A stretch of DNA of 64,000 nt, taken from positions 100,614,360 through 100,678,359 of the forward strand of contig CM054181.1 in assembly GCA_028829895.1 (NCBI GenBank), written 5' to 3'. This document shows, in pieces, positions 11,733 through 24,145 of this stretch (position 1 is its first letter; every line of letters begins with the position of its first letter). The notes under the pieces are model-generated. The model saw nothing but the letters and a program-made list of their open reading frames with translations. It was not told the origin of the DNA and searched no databases. The position numbers and the translations under genes are program-made. The DNA is from Sinotaia quadrata. Lineage: Eukaryota > Mollusca > Gastropoda > Architaenioglossa > Viviparidae.

Positions 11733-14700
11733 CTGCAAACAAAAGACAAAGAAAAAAATCACTGATTAAAAATACTTTACCATGGTTTGCTTCAATTAAC
11801 TTCGTTCTATCTTTTCCCCCGCACCGTATTCGGACTGACAGTCATACATTTTGGGACAGTGGACAAGTTCTGCTCGTATTGCTGTTACAGGTAAAAGATG
11901 ATAAAGTTATGCAATCATCTACATGATAGGTATAATGAGTATCATTACTAATATCATTTTCATTTTTCCATCTTACTTAAAAATCCTTAGGTTGAAAAAA
12001 AAACCACTTGATGAGCACGTGACCAGAGGATAACTTGTAATATAGTTATTTTGCACAGAAAATTAACCTAGTCTTTTGGTGGTGGTGGTGGTTTTGGTGA
12101 AAAAATTGTTGATAATGTTGTAGGTGTTGGTGCTGGCTTTGTGGTTGTTTGCTGTTGAAGAGGAGGATGATTTGGGTGTACAATCAAGAAACAAAACTAC
12201 CCCATTCAAGAATCATGACGTAGGTGGACGACTGAACAGCGAATTGCAGCCGACAGACTGCAGTGTGTGTGGTCCTCAGTCAAATGCCCGTACCAGTGAC
12301 GTCAAACACTAACAAGAATGTATTGTTTTCTCTTAGTGCGTGCACTGTCTGGCAGTTGAAAGCAGAATGCTCCTTAAATCACACAAGTGAATGCTAATGT
12401 TAATCCCATGCTGTTGAAATAAATTGTTACGAAACATTATTTTATTTTACATGGTTACTAGCACAGACGACGGCGGAAAGTCAGTGAGGAGGGGCAGCAG
12501 AAACGCCTGTTCTATTTATAACGTTAGCGGAATACGCTTTACACATTCTCTCTTTTTGCACCATAAAGTCGTGACACAACGAGATGGCTTTTCACAGTGT
12601 AACTATGGACTTACAAAGACGTACTGAACTAGATACTTTACGGAGACGTGTGTTGTTTTATGAAGAGATGCTAGTACAGCAGCAGCAGTAATATAAATCG
12701 GCTATAGTAATATTGGCAAATAGTTTTCTAACAATTGGTTGAGCCGTAATAAAAGTTATTGCTACGCTTTTCTGATCTGATAAGTAATAATGAGTTGAAG
12801 AGATTGGTTCGTGCATGATCTGATAAGTAATAATGAGTTGAAGAGATTGGTTCGTGCATGATGTGATGAGTAATAATGAGTTGAAGAGATTGGTTCGTAC
12901 ATGATGTGATGAGTAATAATGAGTTGAAGAGATTGGTTCGTGCATGATGTGATGAGTAATAATGAGTTGAAGAGATTGGTTCGTGCATGCTGTGATGAGT
13001 ATTAATGAGTTGAAGAGATAGGTTCATGCATGATGTGATGAGTAATAATGAGTTAAAGGGATAGATTCGTGAATGCATAGAATTAAGAATTCCAGAAAAT
13101 ATATAGCGTCCTCTAGAAGCTGCAATTTGTTTGAAATTATAAAAATTGTCCCTTGATATTCGGAATGACGTCATAAAGTATACCTTGAACTTGGAAGCAT
13201 TGTCAGCGACATGAGAATTGATATCTAGTAAAGCATAGGAAGAATTGGTATCTAGTAAAGCATAGGAAGAACTGGTATCTAGTAAAGCATAGGAAGAATT
13301 GGTATCTAGTAAAGCATAGGAAGAACTGGTATCTAGTAAAGCATAGGAAGAATTGGTATCTAGTAAAGCATAGGAAGAATACACTAGGAATGAGACCACG
13401 ATCTAGACAATAGTATTGTTATTGTGAGAAGTAAATAAACGAGTCCGTTTATGTATCAAAACAATTGCATGAGTTACAATGACAGGAATTAAATAGTTTT
13501 ACTGTCAAAGCACAAACAGCGTGTGAACAGTCCCCAAAGTGACTATGCAAAAGATAAAGCAGACATTTTTATAAGTCTCAAACCAAAAGAAATCTGTTGA
13601 ATCAGACACAGATGCACTCAGTCACTGACACGCGTGCACACATTACCCCATGCACAAACACACACACACTCACGCGCACGTCAAGAAAAGTAGAAAAGAG
13701 CGTTCCAAAATACAATACTTTTAGTTACCTTATATCCTTGTGTATAATCACAGTAACAATTACAAAACTGTTCTCGACATTTTCCAGCTTTACAGTTTTG
13801 AAGGCACCAGTCATGAATCCCAGGAACAAGGCGGTGCATTCCTTTCGCCTCGCACTTGACGATGCTTGCTGTTGGGGTGCACTGCTCTGGAGTCTGTGAA
13901 ATTGTTTCTGTTGTCAGGGTACCTGCTCCTGTAGGTTTGACTGCGGCGGTTGTTACCTTGACTGTTGTGGTGGCTGTAGATTCTCCCGGTATTTGTTGTC
14001 CACTGTCAACCGGATCACGAGTAGAATCAGTTGAGAGGATGCTTATGTCAGCACAATTATAGTATTGTTCTTGAGGTCCACAGCCAAGACAGTCCCGGCA
14101 CGCACCTGGATCCCTGTTTGTACGATACCCTGCACAGAAACGTGCGTTTTCTTTCCTTTGAAGTGGCTCTTATTAAATCTGAAGATTCTTCAAACATTAA
14201 ACGCCAACCCGCCCCCATCTCCAACAAGAAGTAATTTAGGGGCCTACAGTGGGTAAGTAACCATGAAGTAAATTACATGGGGTTTGTAACTTTGAGGTAG
14301 TTTACAAGTGGTATGTAATCATGAAGTAAATTACATGGGGTTTGTATCTTTGAGGTAGTTTACAAGTGGTATGTAATCAACAATGTGGAACTATTTCTTG
14401 TGATACTTCGAACTGTATAAGGAATATTGATTGATGACAGAAAGCAATAATAAATTATTTTCCCTTGACTTCATGAATATTTTCGTGTATGTGTTATTAT
14501 TATCGTATTAAAATCCGTACCTTTGTTGGTATGCATTTATTTATTTTTATATGCACACTGTGTTATCTAGATATTAATATATTTGTGGAGATATCCTAAA
14601 TTGTATAAATATTCATATTCATTATTGTATAGATATTCATATTCATAATTGTATAGATATTCATATTTATAATTGTATAGATATTCATATTCATAATTGT

Positions 14701-17700
14701 ATAGATATTCATATTCATATGCAAGAATCTACATTATCCTACGCAAGTCGTAGTTTTATTTGGGTGAACATCTATTTTTTTGTGGACAACCATATTTAGC
14801 ATGGATATCAATTTCAGAAGTAATATATTAATTCCATGTCCTCTATACCATAGTCATGAACATATATATTATATGGCGAGGGAAATATACAGAAAGTCAA
14901 TTCTGTAGATAATCTAAATAAATCATCGAAATAGAGTGTGTGTTGTGGGTTGGTGGGGATTGTAGGTAATGATTATATTCGAGCTACAAACAATCTATGA
15001 TGATCAAGTATGACAAATTAAGCCCACAAACAAACACACATACACAACAACATTGGAAGACAAACGCACACACTCAAAACAGCACGCTCGATACTAGCAC
15101 ACACGAAACAAGACTAACGAACGTGAGTATAATAAATACTTGAATAAACGTCAAAGCAAATCAAAGACAAGAGCAATTCAATAAATTGTAAGAAACATCA
15201 GCTTTGCAAATGTCTAAGAGACGTTACGATCACTATAAGTTGCACAACGCTCTTGTACCAATCTGGCAGAGAGACCATTTATTTGACACGAGTGTTCAGA
15301 AACACTTTTATCATGACTGAATCTTACCTGAAGCACTCCCACTGACAGGTGACCGAGAAAGGAATGAAAAAGTAAGCAAGCGCAAAGAAAGAAAACCTAC
15401 CAAACAAGAGAAAAGAAAAACACAACAACGAAACGATGTAGCAGTTCTGAAATATGCTCTCATCCAAACCCCAGACCCTAAGCTAATTTATTTCTTACAT
15501 AAAAATCGTGCCCACTGACAAAATGTCCACCTTCGGGCATCTAAACTGCCAAAGGACTGCTGACGCATGGTGAAAAATGTTCCTACTGTCATTTACAAAA
15601 GAAGCAATTAATCATTACAGTGAGATAACATTTGAAGCAAGTTAAGAGTAAATTTAATCCTTAATATTAGATATGCATTTTGTAAATATAAACAAATTGC
15701 CATCCTAAACAAACTGAATTTGCAAAGCTGTATTAAATTAGACTGACTATTTTTAACTGGCCTTGAGCTAGTAGAAAACAAATATTGTATTAATCAAGAA
15801 CTGACTTTTCCAGGACACTGTGACAAGTCAGTATAGAAAAGAAAAATTGTATTAAACAAGAAGGGACTTTTGCAGCATACTGTGACAAGTCAGTATAGAA
15901 AAGAAAAATCGTATTAAACAAGAAGTGACTTTTGCAGCATACTGTGACTTAGGTCAGTGTACAAAACAAAGATTGTATTAAATTATAACTGACCCAGCAC
16001 ATACCGTTACTTAGTTCAGTATAAAAAAGCAAATCCCGTTATGGATTAGTTCTGACCAGAAGATATCAAGATTGAAAAGTTTAAATTCTAAGATGTCTTT
16101 TAAATACTCGATTATTTTGACAAAATGTTTCAGACATATTTGTGGGATTTCATATTTTATTTTAAAACATTATTGCATATCAATGAAAGTAAATAAAAAG
16201 AAAAGTGTAATTATAAAGAATCATGAATATTAACTACATGCAATTATCTCGTTTATTAAATATACTACAAACTTAAAATTCCGAAGAAATAATGTTTTGT
16301 TTCTGTTTTCTTTGGTTTGAGATGAGATATTACCGCCCTGCTAGTGAGTGCAAAATCCCTGTGTTTGAGAGCAAAATAGTTCCGTAGAAAGTGTATGTAG
16401 ACTAACTTTACCGCCCTTTGCAAGTCAAATAATGTGAATTTTACAACAGAGAAAACTCTAAAATTAAGAGCAAAAGAGTTCCATAGCAAGTGAATGTAGT
16501 CTAGCTTACAAACCTTTACAAATCAAACGTTAAACTTACTAAAACTTATAAAAAATATAAATAAATCTAAAACTATCGTATTCGTTGAACTCATAATTCT
16601 CATTTATTACTCGCGCCAAATTAATTTTGAAGACACAAAATGCATTTGTGTGTGTCTGTGTGTGTGTGTGTGTTTCTTGCTATAAAATTTCTCCACTTCT
16701 TAGTTATATCGCATAGAGTAATGCACTGAGTTTACTAATTTTAAAGGAAAAAGAAACAATTTCATTTCGCAGTTACACAGTGACATTATCCGAAATCCTT
16801 GGACCCACAGTAACTGGACTTATTTCTTTTTAAAAATAATCAGACTGATTTCAGAACTAAGGAGGAACATAACTTACAGACCTCATACTTTATTAATTTC
16901 ATGTATGAATGATAGTAATTGTATTCTAATTCACTGATATTATGCAAACAGTCTAGAACTCTAGATATTCTGTTGTATATGTAGATTGATACACTTTTCA
17001 TTATGCATATAGTATAGTTATATTTACACTACATGTTTACTAATTCATTCATATTATGCAGACAATATAGATAGGTGTATTTTATATTTAAACTATGCAC
17101 TGATATAATGCAGAAAATGTAATGTATGTATTCTAAGTGCAGGCTAAAACACTGACAGTACGCAGACAATGTAATTGACAGAAGTCGGACTTCCGAACAC
17201 ACAGACTGAGTCAATAATGGAAAACAGAGATCGTAGGTCAGTATAGTGACAGACAATCAGTCAGGGTCTTTTGATACCATACATAGACTTTAGAACAAAT
17301 TTGTGTTGAGTTTGACCTCAATATCACATACCCGACCATTACCTATAGCTCCACTGTACAGTAAGAATAGTCCCCCCACCCCCAAAAAATAAAAAATAAA
17401 AACAACCGAATAATCAAATACTCCAAAAACAAAAAAAAAGCAATAAAAGGTCTCTCGCCATAACTGACCCATTTTTAAGAGGGAAAACAAAGACAACGGT
17501 TGAATGGAATAACTATGTGGGTCAGAAATGCATTTCAAACAACAGAAACAAAACCAGATGACGCCTTTTTAGAAGCAATTTACATGCACACGTTGTTTGT
17601 GCTTCTTCATTAACAAGCTTACGTTGACAACATACATATATAATAACCACACGCACAGATACACACAAGGACACGCACACACTTGCACAAGCACATGCGC

Positions 17701-19575
17701 ACGTGTACACATATGTACACATATATGAATACCCCTTGATCTCTCTAAATTGCCTTTCTAATTGTCTGTCTGTCTATTTATCTATCATCATATCTAGGAA
17801 CTATCTGTCTATATGTCTCTTTCTGTGTCTATCTGCTGATCCTAATAGATTTTGAGCGAGATATTAAATTATGCAACTTGCAATATATTTCGTATAATAA
17901 CTTGCAATATTTTGTAATTAATGATATATCTGCATGATTAATAGAGCTAATTGTTAAACACATTTTTACAAAATGAAACCTATAATAAAATCAAAAGTTA
18001 GATTTCTCTTCATCTGTAGATTGCTATAAAAGAATGTCATTTTAAATGGAAAGTGACAGACAAAGACATAGATAATATATATACTGAGTTACCTCCCTGT
18101 GCTGAAAAACTTATTCAATAATAAAACACAAAGACGTCTTTGGATACGAGCAGTTAAAAACTATATACTAATTAAAATAAGACACACCATGAAAACAATG
18201 CACTAATTAAAGTAAGACACACCATGAAAACAATGCACTAATTAAAGTAAGACACACCATGAAAACAATACACTAATTAAAGTAAAACACACCATGAAAA
18301 CAATGCACTAATTAAAGTAAGACACACCATGAAAACAATACACTAATTAAAGTAAAACACACCATGAAAACAATGCACTAATTAAAGTAAGACACACCAC
18401 GAAAACAATGCACTAATTAAACAAAAGAAAAACTGATTTGTTGTTTATTAAGAAAACTATGACTTATTTACGAAAAAAGACTTTACCGGGAAATGTTACC
18501 TGTATTATATTTCCACTGAAGAAGACAGTGATCACAGGTGACTCCTTTGGGTAAAATAACATGCATATCACTGTACCCGCCCAAGCTGCCTGGGTAGAAA
18601 CGTGTCATTTTAGTCTCCGCTATGATCAAAACGTTTTGTTCAAAACATTTGTGAAGATCGGGTACGTCTGGACCATCATGACTGGGGCACAGCCGAAACT
18701 CGAACCACCCGAGCATGTTGGATAGAGAATAAACAGTCACATTGATGGACTGGCCGGAAACGTAAGTACGTTGTGGAGAAAACGTTGAATATTTTCCTGG
18801 ATATTCATTCTCGCGGAAACTGCCATGAGGATCCCCACAAGCCCCACACTTTCCATTGGCAGATTGCCACTGAAACTAAACCATTTAAAGTAGAAATGTA
18901 ATATGGAAATTAATTAATTTGTTCTCCTGTAACCTTTTAATTAGGTTAAGAAATGAAATCTGCACAAGCCGTTATGCTTCCATTAAAAGTCATTGAGTAA
19001 AGTATTTACAGTTGGAAACAGTCTACTAGAAATGGTTAACAGTTTATTAAATTATATAATAATGAGTGGGGGTTGCAGTCAGTTAATAAATTTTAATTTT
19101 TGATTTGCCTTGATCCCGAGACAGTCATTATTTTTCAAGCTGTGCAAACACAATGCATATCGTGCGGTGTTTTTTTTTAAAAGTTTGATAATGAAAATTA
19201 AATGAACGAAAAATGAATGGTGTATTATGTGTTTGCTTAAGTAATGAAGAGAAAAAACATAGCACTAAGTAAATTCGACACAGTGGCAGTGACGGTGTTG
19301 GTGTTGGTGGGAGATAGAGAAAGAAGTAAGAAAGATAAAAAGAAAAAATATATAAATTATTAAACAAAAGAAGGAAAGAAGGAAGAAGAAATACTACAGA
19401 CCTCATAACCTCCACAGTTCAACAGTTCGTCATTAAAGTTCACTGGCGCGTTCAGTGTTACATTTCCCTCTCGCCAATAACTTGACCTCATTGGAGGCAG
19501 AAGCAGCCGAGCCCGGCCCTCGTTGTAAGGCAGGAACTCCAGGAGAACTGCAACCAGAAGGAAGCGTACTCGCAT
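11532..19575 (-). CDS. Secreted AA15 LPMO-like protein, four exons, histidine brace apparently lost
   Basis: Join of 19575-19402, 18875-18500, 14129-13729 and 11732-11532 on the minus strand; 383 residues, phases 0/1/0, GT..AG at every border. An in-frame TGA at 19617-19615 precedes the ATG. Residues 1-20 are a hydrophobic signal peptide. The LPMO-like domain spans about 21-215: RARLLLPP, NFNDELLNCGG, KCGACGDP (67-74), GWFEFRLCP (111-119), GVTCDHCLLQW (169-179) and GCGPQEQYYNCADI (199-212) line up with family landmarks. A Thr/Ser-rich linker (about 213-266) and two Cys-rich modules (276-310, 348-383) follow. Active AA15 enzymes oxidise chitin or cellulose through copper held by the N-terminal His, a second His and an axial Tyr. 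Here the first two positions read Arg21 and Met109, while Tyr206 remains. I infer a secreted non-copper, perhaps polysaccharide-binding, relative. N-glycosylation sequons occur at 38, 100 and 341. Fold assignment is strong; loss of activity is inference. Confidence 0.88.
12768..13070. repeat. 43-bp intronic minisatellite, 7 copies
   Basis: The unit contains GTAATAATGAGTTGAAGAGA plus TTGGTTCGTGCATGAT; starts are spaced 43 bp (12781, 12824 and so on). Copies are nearly identical on the left and slightly drifted at the right edge. Confidence 0.95.
13212..13385. repeat. 27-bp intronic minisatellite, about 6.5 copies
   Basis: The unit GGTATCTAGTAAAGCATAGG plus AAGAATT has starts at 13214, 13241, 13268 and so on. 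27 is a multiple of three, which explains the repeating open frame on the minus strand. Confidence 0.95.
13729..14129 (-). CDS. LPMO-like gene, exon 3 (end of LPMO domain, linker, first Cys module)
   Basis: The acceptor CTTTCTGTGCAG ends at 14130; the donor AAG|GTAACT follows 13729. The first two bases complete a Gly codon split by intron 2 (phase 1). It encodes residues 184-317, including GCGPQEQYYNCADIS, the Thr-rich linker, and Cys residues 276-310 of the first module. Confidence 0.88.
14240..14385. repeat. Intronic tandem duplication of about 67 bp
   Basis: Two copies of CATGAAGTAAATTACATGGG followed by TTTGAGGTAGTTTACAAGTGGTATGTAATC. Confidence 0.85.
14590..14722. repeat. 24-bp intronic minisatellite, 5 copies
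   Basis: Repeats of AATTGTATAGATATTCATAT plus TCAT, very AT-rich. Confidence 0.9.
15790..16040. repeat. Degenerate intronic minisatellite of about 65 bp, 4 copies
   Basis: TTGTATTAAACAAGAAGTGA...GCATACTGTGAC..GTCAGTATAGAAAAG recurs four times; the last copy is strongly decayed. Confidence 0.8.
16650..16674. repeat. Short (GT)n microsatellite
   Basis: GTGTGTGTCTGTGTGTGTG run inside intron 2. Confidence 0.8.
18165..18420. repeat. 35-bp intronic minisatellite, about 7 copies
   Basis: The unit ACTAATTAAAGTAAGACACA plus CCATGAAAACAATGC is regularly spaced at 35 bp with very few substitutions. It ends about 80 bp beyond the exon 2 donor. Confidence 0.95.
18500..18875 (-). CDS. LPMO-like gene, exon 2 (core of the LPMO domain)
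   Basis: The acceptor TTTAG ends at 18876; the donor ACAG|GTAACA lies at 18500/18499. It encodes residues 59-183 and the first base of codon 184. Landmarks in order: KCGACGDP, GKYSPQRTY, NVTVYSLSNMLGWFEF, YPGSLGGYSD, LPKGVTCDHCLLQWKYNT. The codon at the expected second brace histidine is ATG (Met109). A second GT (CCCG|GTAAAG) 13 bases further would break the frame of exon 3, so the first donor was chosen. Confidence 0.9.
18876..19401 (-). other. Intron 1 of the LPMO-like gene
   Basis: 526 bp; the donor reads GAG|GTCTGT (GT but otherwise weak) and the acceptor GGTTTAG. The low-complexity minus-strand frame inside it is not a gene. Confidence 0.75.
19402..19575 (-). CDS. LPMO-like gene, exon 1 (signal peptide and mature N-terminus)
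   Basis: 58 codons from the first ATG after an in-frame stop. The hydrophobic stretch FLLVAVLLEFL is followed by a predicted cleavage after Gly20. The mature chain then starts RARLLLPP, where AA15 enzymes start HARL/HGRL. The codon for Arg21 is CGG. The exon ends in NCGGYE, phase 0. Confidence 0.85.
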
Positions 19576-19619
19576 GCTCAGCGCTTTTCCAGGAACTGCT
19601 GAGAACTTCCTGATTCATT

Positions 19620-21192
19620 AATTGTTTCCTTTCAGAAGTTTGAAAATTACGCTATAGAGTGCTGGATTATAATCAAAGATCTTGAAGAAATATCACAAAA
19701 GTTATCATTTTAAACTGCACTAAAAATGGATGTAATGTACGCTTTGCAAGAGTTTCCTTTTTGTTGATTTGATTTAAGTAAAATACTTGTGTTGAGCAAA
19801 TGCTGAGTTCCGCGGTACACTTTCAAATCTTACCGTTCTATAGAAATATATGTTTGCAAAAAGTAATGTGTTTATTTCTCATCAAAGAGATTCAAATGAT
19901 AATACCAAATTTCTTCTTCTTACATTCCCCATGTACATCTATTATTTAGATTAACTTGTGTTCATGCCTACATTTAGTTTGGCAAGAGTCTGCAAGTTAT
20001 ACAGATAGCTCCTAACAGTTAAGAACTTGACGAACTCTTGTTGTTCGTTTCGATAATCTCCCCTGAAGTTGAAAGCCTATTCGTATGCGTTTGATGCCTT
20101 GAAATGAAATCACCTTGTACCCGTGTTAGGGCTGCAGAGAGCTAGAAATGTTTGCGCTTTACAGAGTTCTAGTTTATCATCCATGTATATAATAATTTCC
20201 TTAGAGTCCTGCAAAACTATGATCTATCTGCTGTACGTCTATTAATCTAAATATAATGATAGTCAGACAAACTCGGACGCCCTGCAATGAAATAACTTGG
20301 GTTGTGTGGAAATGCTTCTCCTTGAAATGGAACTTTCTAATGCCTGGTTTATGAACTGATACTAACAAGGCTAGTTTTTTTTCGACAGCTCATGCTAATG
20401 TCCTTTGCGTTTTATCTCTCATCAGTTGGATTAATCCCTTTCTTTTCCCGTCTGGATAAAAAGCAGACTATGTCATCCACTAACAGACTCACGACCTCGC
20501 AACCATCAAACCTGCATTTGTCTTGTGTCCTAGCCAACAACAGGCCAAATCAACGGCAATAACAGACAAAATCTTCTACCTACTAACATTAGGCTATTTA
20601 TTAGACTACTAGCTGCAGACCTCCCTGTCTTCCTGTCATCTCCTTGACTAGTTTTTTTTTTTTAAGTTTTATTTGCACTCTTAGCTAATCATCCTCGTTT
20701 GACACAGGACGCCACTTCAGTAAGCCTGTTTCTTTGCCCTGTAGCAGAAGTTGACTGCTTTGTCAGTTTAATCTTGTTTTACGTCGACAAGACGTTTCTT
20801 CCGTTCGGTTCAGCCAAATTTAAAATATGTTTTTATTCTTTTCTTTGTTTCTCCTAAAGGCCTTGACCTTAGAGTTGCACGCATTGACACGTTATCGGCG
20901 GCAATGAGCACCACTGAACATTTTCAACTTCAACTTTGTACCAAACATTTGCATGTATCGCCAGCCTTGTTTATATTACAATTGAAAGGTGTCTCGACAC
21001 AATCATTTGGAAAAATCGATCTTAAATCATGTGAGAGAGATCGTGAAATAAAAATGCAGATTTTTTTATGGCCTTCTTTACTGTATATATGTTGTTGTTG
21101 TTATTGTTTTATTTGATGATGATAGTGATGATGGCGATTGCTGCTGAGGACGTAAAAAGCTTTCCAACGACTTTACTCTCGACTCTTATCAC
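19620..21192. other. Upstream region of the LPMO-like gene, no further gene seen
   Basis: About 1.6 kb without a supportable exon on either strand. It presumably contains the promoter and 5' UTR of the minus-strand gene, but I cannot point to a convincing TATA box or initiator. Confidence 0.4.
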
Positions 21193-21402
21193 ACTGACGT
21201 ATACTTGAGTTGTAGTTGTAAGTGTTCCTTGAAAACTGACGTATACTTGAGTTGTAGTTGTAAGTGTTCCTTGAAAACTGACGTATACTTGAGTTGTAGT
21301 TGTAAGTGTTCCTTGAAAACTGACGTATACTTGAGTTGTAGTTGTAAGTGTTCCTTGAAAACTGACGTATACTTGAGTTGTAGTTGTAAGTGTTCCTTGA
21401 TT
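21193..21402. repeat. 42-bp minisatellite, 5 copies
   Basis: Near-perfect copies of GACGTATACTTGAGTTGTAG plus TTGTAAGTGTTCCTTGAAAACT. Because 42 is divisible by three, both strands show periodic open frames (14-residue repeats). These are not proteins. Confidence 0.95.
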
Positions 21403-22138
<736 letters not shown>

Positions 22139-22211
22139 CATGGCAGTTTAACAATCCTAAAAATTAAATAAAATAACGAACACTTAAAGTGCAGAAAGAG
22201 CACTAGCACAC

Positions 22212-22270
22212 ATGGCGAAGGCGGCTGGTACAAGTGCAGCAGAATTGTTAAGTCTTTTACGTGAATATCT
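22212..22270 (+). other. Weak start-codon candidate
   Basis: ATGGCGAAGGCGGCTGGTAC opens an Ala-rich helical-looking start (MAKAAGTSAAELLSLLREY) that degrades into low-complexity sequence after about 20 codons. It could be a short first exon ending at a weak GTGAAT donor near 22261. No further support. Confidence 0.12.
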
Positions 22271-22624
22271 ATATATACAGACACACGCGTCCTCAGTTCT
22301 TCATACAATATATATATTTCTGCTTTCTATTTCTACTCCTCCCATTTCCTCCCCCATCCCTCAAACTCTCCCGCCTCCCTCCCCAAGCTCTATTATTTTC
22401 TGTTCACTTGTAAGCGATCTCATTCTTCGACACTCCCTGTGAAACGCAGGAACGTGTTAACGATCCACAAACTTCTCACATGCCAATCAAAGTCAAAATC
22501 ATCTTGAGAGATTGACGCGATGCTGTCATAGAAAATATATTGACGCTAAAGAAGACTTTTTCGATTTTCCTTTCTTTTCGTTTATCTCTGTGACTACCCA
22601 CGTAAACCATTACCAACAAATATC

Positions 22625-22693
22625 ATGCGCAAGATGGCGGAGTTCTCTGGACACTTGAGGCGTGTGACAATGGAGAATTATTTATTGACGCAG
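22625..22693 (+). CDS. Possible first coding exon of an unidentified gene
   Basis: ATG at 22625 or, in the same frame, 22634 opens a short frame (MAEFSGHLRR..) that runs into CAG|GTAAGT, an ideal splice donor after 22693, phase 0. The second ATG lies inside AAGATGGCGGAG, which matches the YY1-type motif often found over start codons at CpG-type promoters. The following exon was not located, so identity and function are unknown. Chance is possible, because only about 20 codons are involved. Confidence 0.3.
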
Positions 22694-22984
22694 GTAAGTC
22701 TGGAGTGGAGATTAAGACTGCAAACGCCCGTCAGAACCAAGGAAACTTGACAGGAGGAATTTGATGATAGAGCAGTCGTTAAATCCTTCATACCCACGAT
22801 CTATTCAATATGTAGTTTGTTTTTTTTTCTTAGAGAAACGGTCTGTCTTTATACACAATTTTCAACTGTCATTGCGTTAAAGTTTTAAACCTACTGTTTG
22901 TGATTGTTGATATATTGAATGAAACATTTTAATAAGGATGATATTAGCAAAGTTAGGCATTAAATAAATATTAAATATGCGTAT

Positions 22985-23036
22985 ATAACAGAGAGAGAGA
23001 GAGAAAGAAAGAGAGAGAGAGAAAGAGAGAGATTAA
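22985..23036. repeat. (GA)n imperfect microsatellite
   Basis: GAGAGA run interrupted by AAAG. Confidence 0.9.
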
Positions 23037-23142
23037 GAGAGATAAATAGATATGTGTGCATGTGTTTGAATATGTGAATCTGTGTGTGCGTGGAAACATT
23101 GTTCATATATTATCCATTGTTTTTAAAGGCTAAAGTGTGTGA

Positions 23143-23144
<2 letters not shown>

Positions 23145-23212
<68 letters not shown>

Positions 23213-23216
23213 GTGA
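23145..23216. repeat. (GT)n microsatellite
   Basis: Over 30 uninterrupted GT units. Confidence 0.97.
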
Positions 23217-23599
23217 AAATGTCATAATGCTTGATTTACGAAAAGCACACGAAGCCACTGATATTTATACCAGAACATGCCTAATACCGTTTGCCAAAAT
23301 ATAAAACAATCTTTAATCTTTTATTTTGAGAGAATTAAAAAAAGTTTAAAGGAGCGATGTTATTAGATGAACGAAATACATTTGCATACTATATCAATCA
23401 CATGAGCGGTGTCATCAGCAGCCATTTTTTTGCAAATAATATTAACCATCATATTCAAAGACTAATAAATACAAGGAAAGATTCAACATATTCTTATTAT
23501 CTCTAAATATGAAAAAAATTAACGTACACTTATTTATTAGTGTCGAGATTAGGTAATATAATAAATGAGAAAGTATTTGTGGACCGTGTATTGGAATAA

Positions 23600-24145
23600 T
23601 TAAAGAGACACTAAGAGCAAATTCAGACTCGTTTCTACATTCCTTAGGGCAGTATGGATTCGTGTTTTTTTTACTGGTGTAATGAGGATCCATCCTGTCC
23701 CCTTCATTTTTCGCAGAAAAGTGAGTCTTTAAGATCAATACAATTTCTATATTCCTGGCAGTAATGAGAGTCTTGAAGCTCAATCAAATGTCTATATTCT
23801 TAGCAATAAAGAGGATTTTAAAGATCAATCAAAATTTCTACATTGCTGGCAGTAAGAGGGTTTTCAAGATAATTAAATTCCTGCATTCCTGGAAGTAGAG
23901 AGGATCTTGAAAATCAATCACACCTCTACATTCCTAATAGTAATAAAGTTACTGAAGATCATTCAAATTTCTACATTCCTATCAGTAATGAATTATTGAA
24001 AATCAATCAGTCGTCTGCAGTCTTAGCAGTGATAAAGTAATCATTCGTCTACATTCCTGATGTAATGAGGATCATTTAGACGTCTTCATTTCTGACAGTG
24101 GGAGTCTTGAAGATAATCAAACTTCTGCATTCCTGGCAGTAAAAT
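23600..24145. repeat. Old degenerate minisatellite of about 58 bp, 8-9 copies
   Basis: Recurring CTACATTCCT.GCAGTAATGA and TCTTGAAGATCAATCAAA cores with many substitutions and indels. It is older-looking than most neighbouring arrays. Confidence 0.75.

Larger units (their letters stand above)
11733..13728 (-). other. Intron 3 of the LPMO-like gene
   Basis: About 2.0 kb, starting GTAACT and ending TTGCAG on the minus strand. It holds two minisatellites (listed separately). The short plus-strand open frames at 12124-12312 and 12424-12627 and the repeat-driven minus-strand frame at 12728-13399 are not credible genes. Confidence 0.8.
14130..18499 (-). other. Intron 2 of the LPMO-like gene
   Basis: About 4.4 kb, GTAACA..TGCAG on the minus strand. 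It carries four tandem arrays (14240-14385, 14590-14722, 15790-16040, 18165-18420) and otherwise AT-rich sequence without supportable exons. Confidence 0.8.

Noticed and set aside
13597..14256. Plus-strand open frames opposite exon 3 of the LPMO-like gene
   Set aside because: They are antisense shadows. The minus strand has the conserved LPMO motifs and splice borders.
19433..19618. Alternative minus-strand start at 19618 (MNQEV..)
   Set aside because: It is in a different frame from the LPMO domain and would not read into CGGYE.
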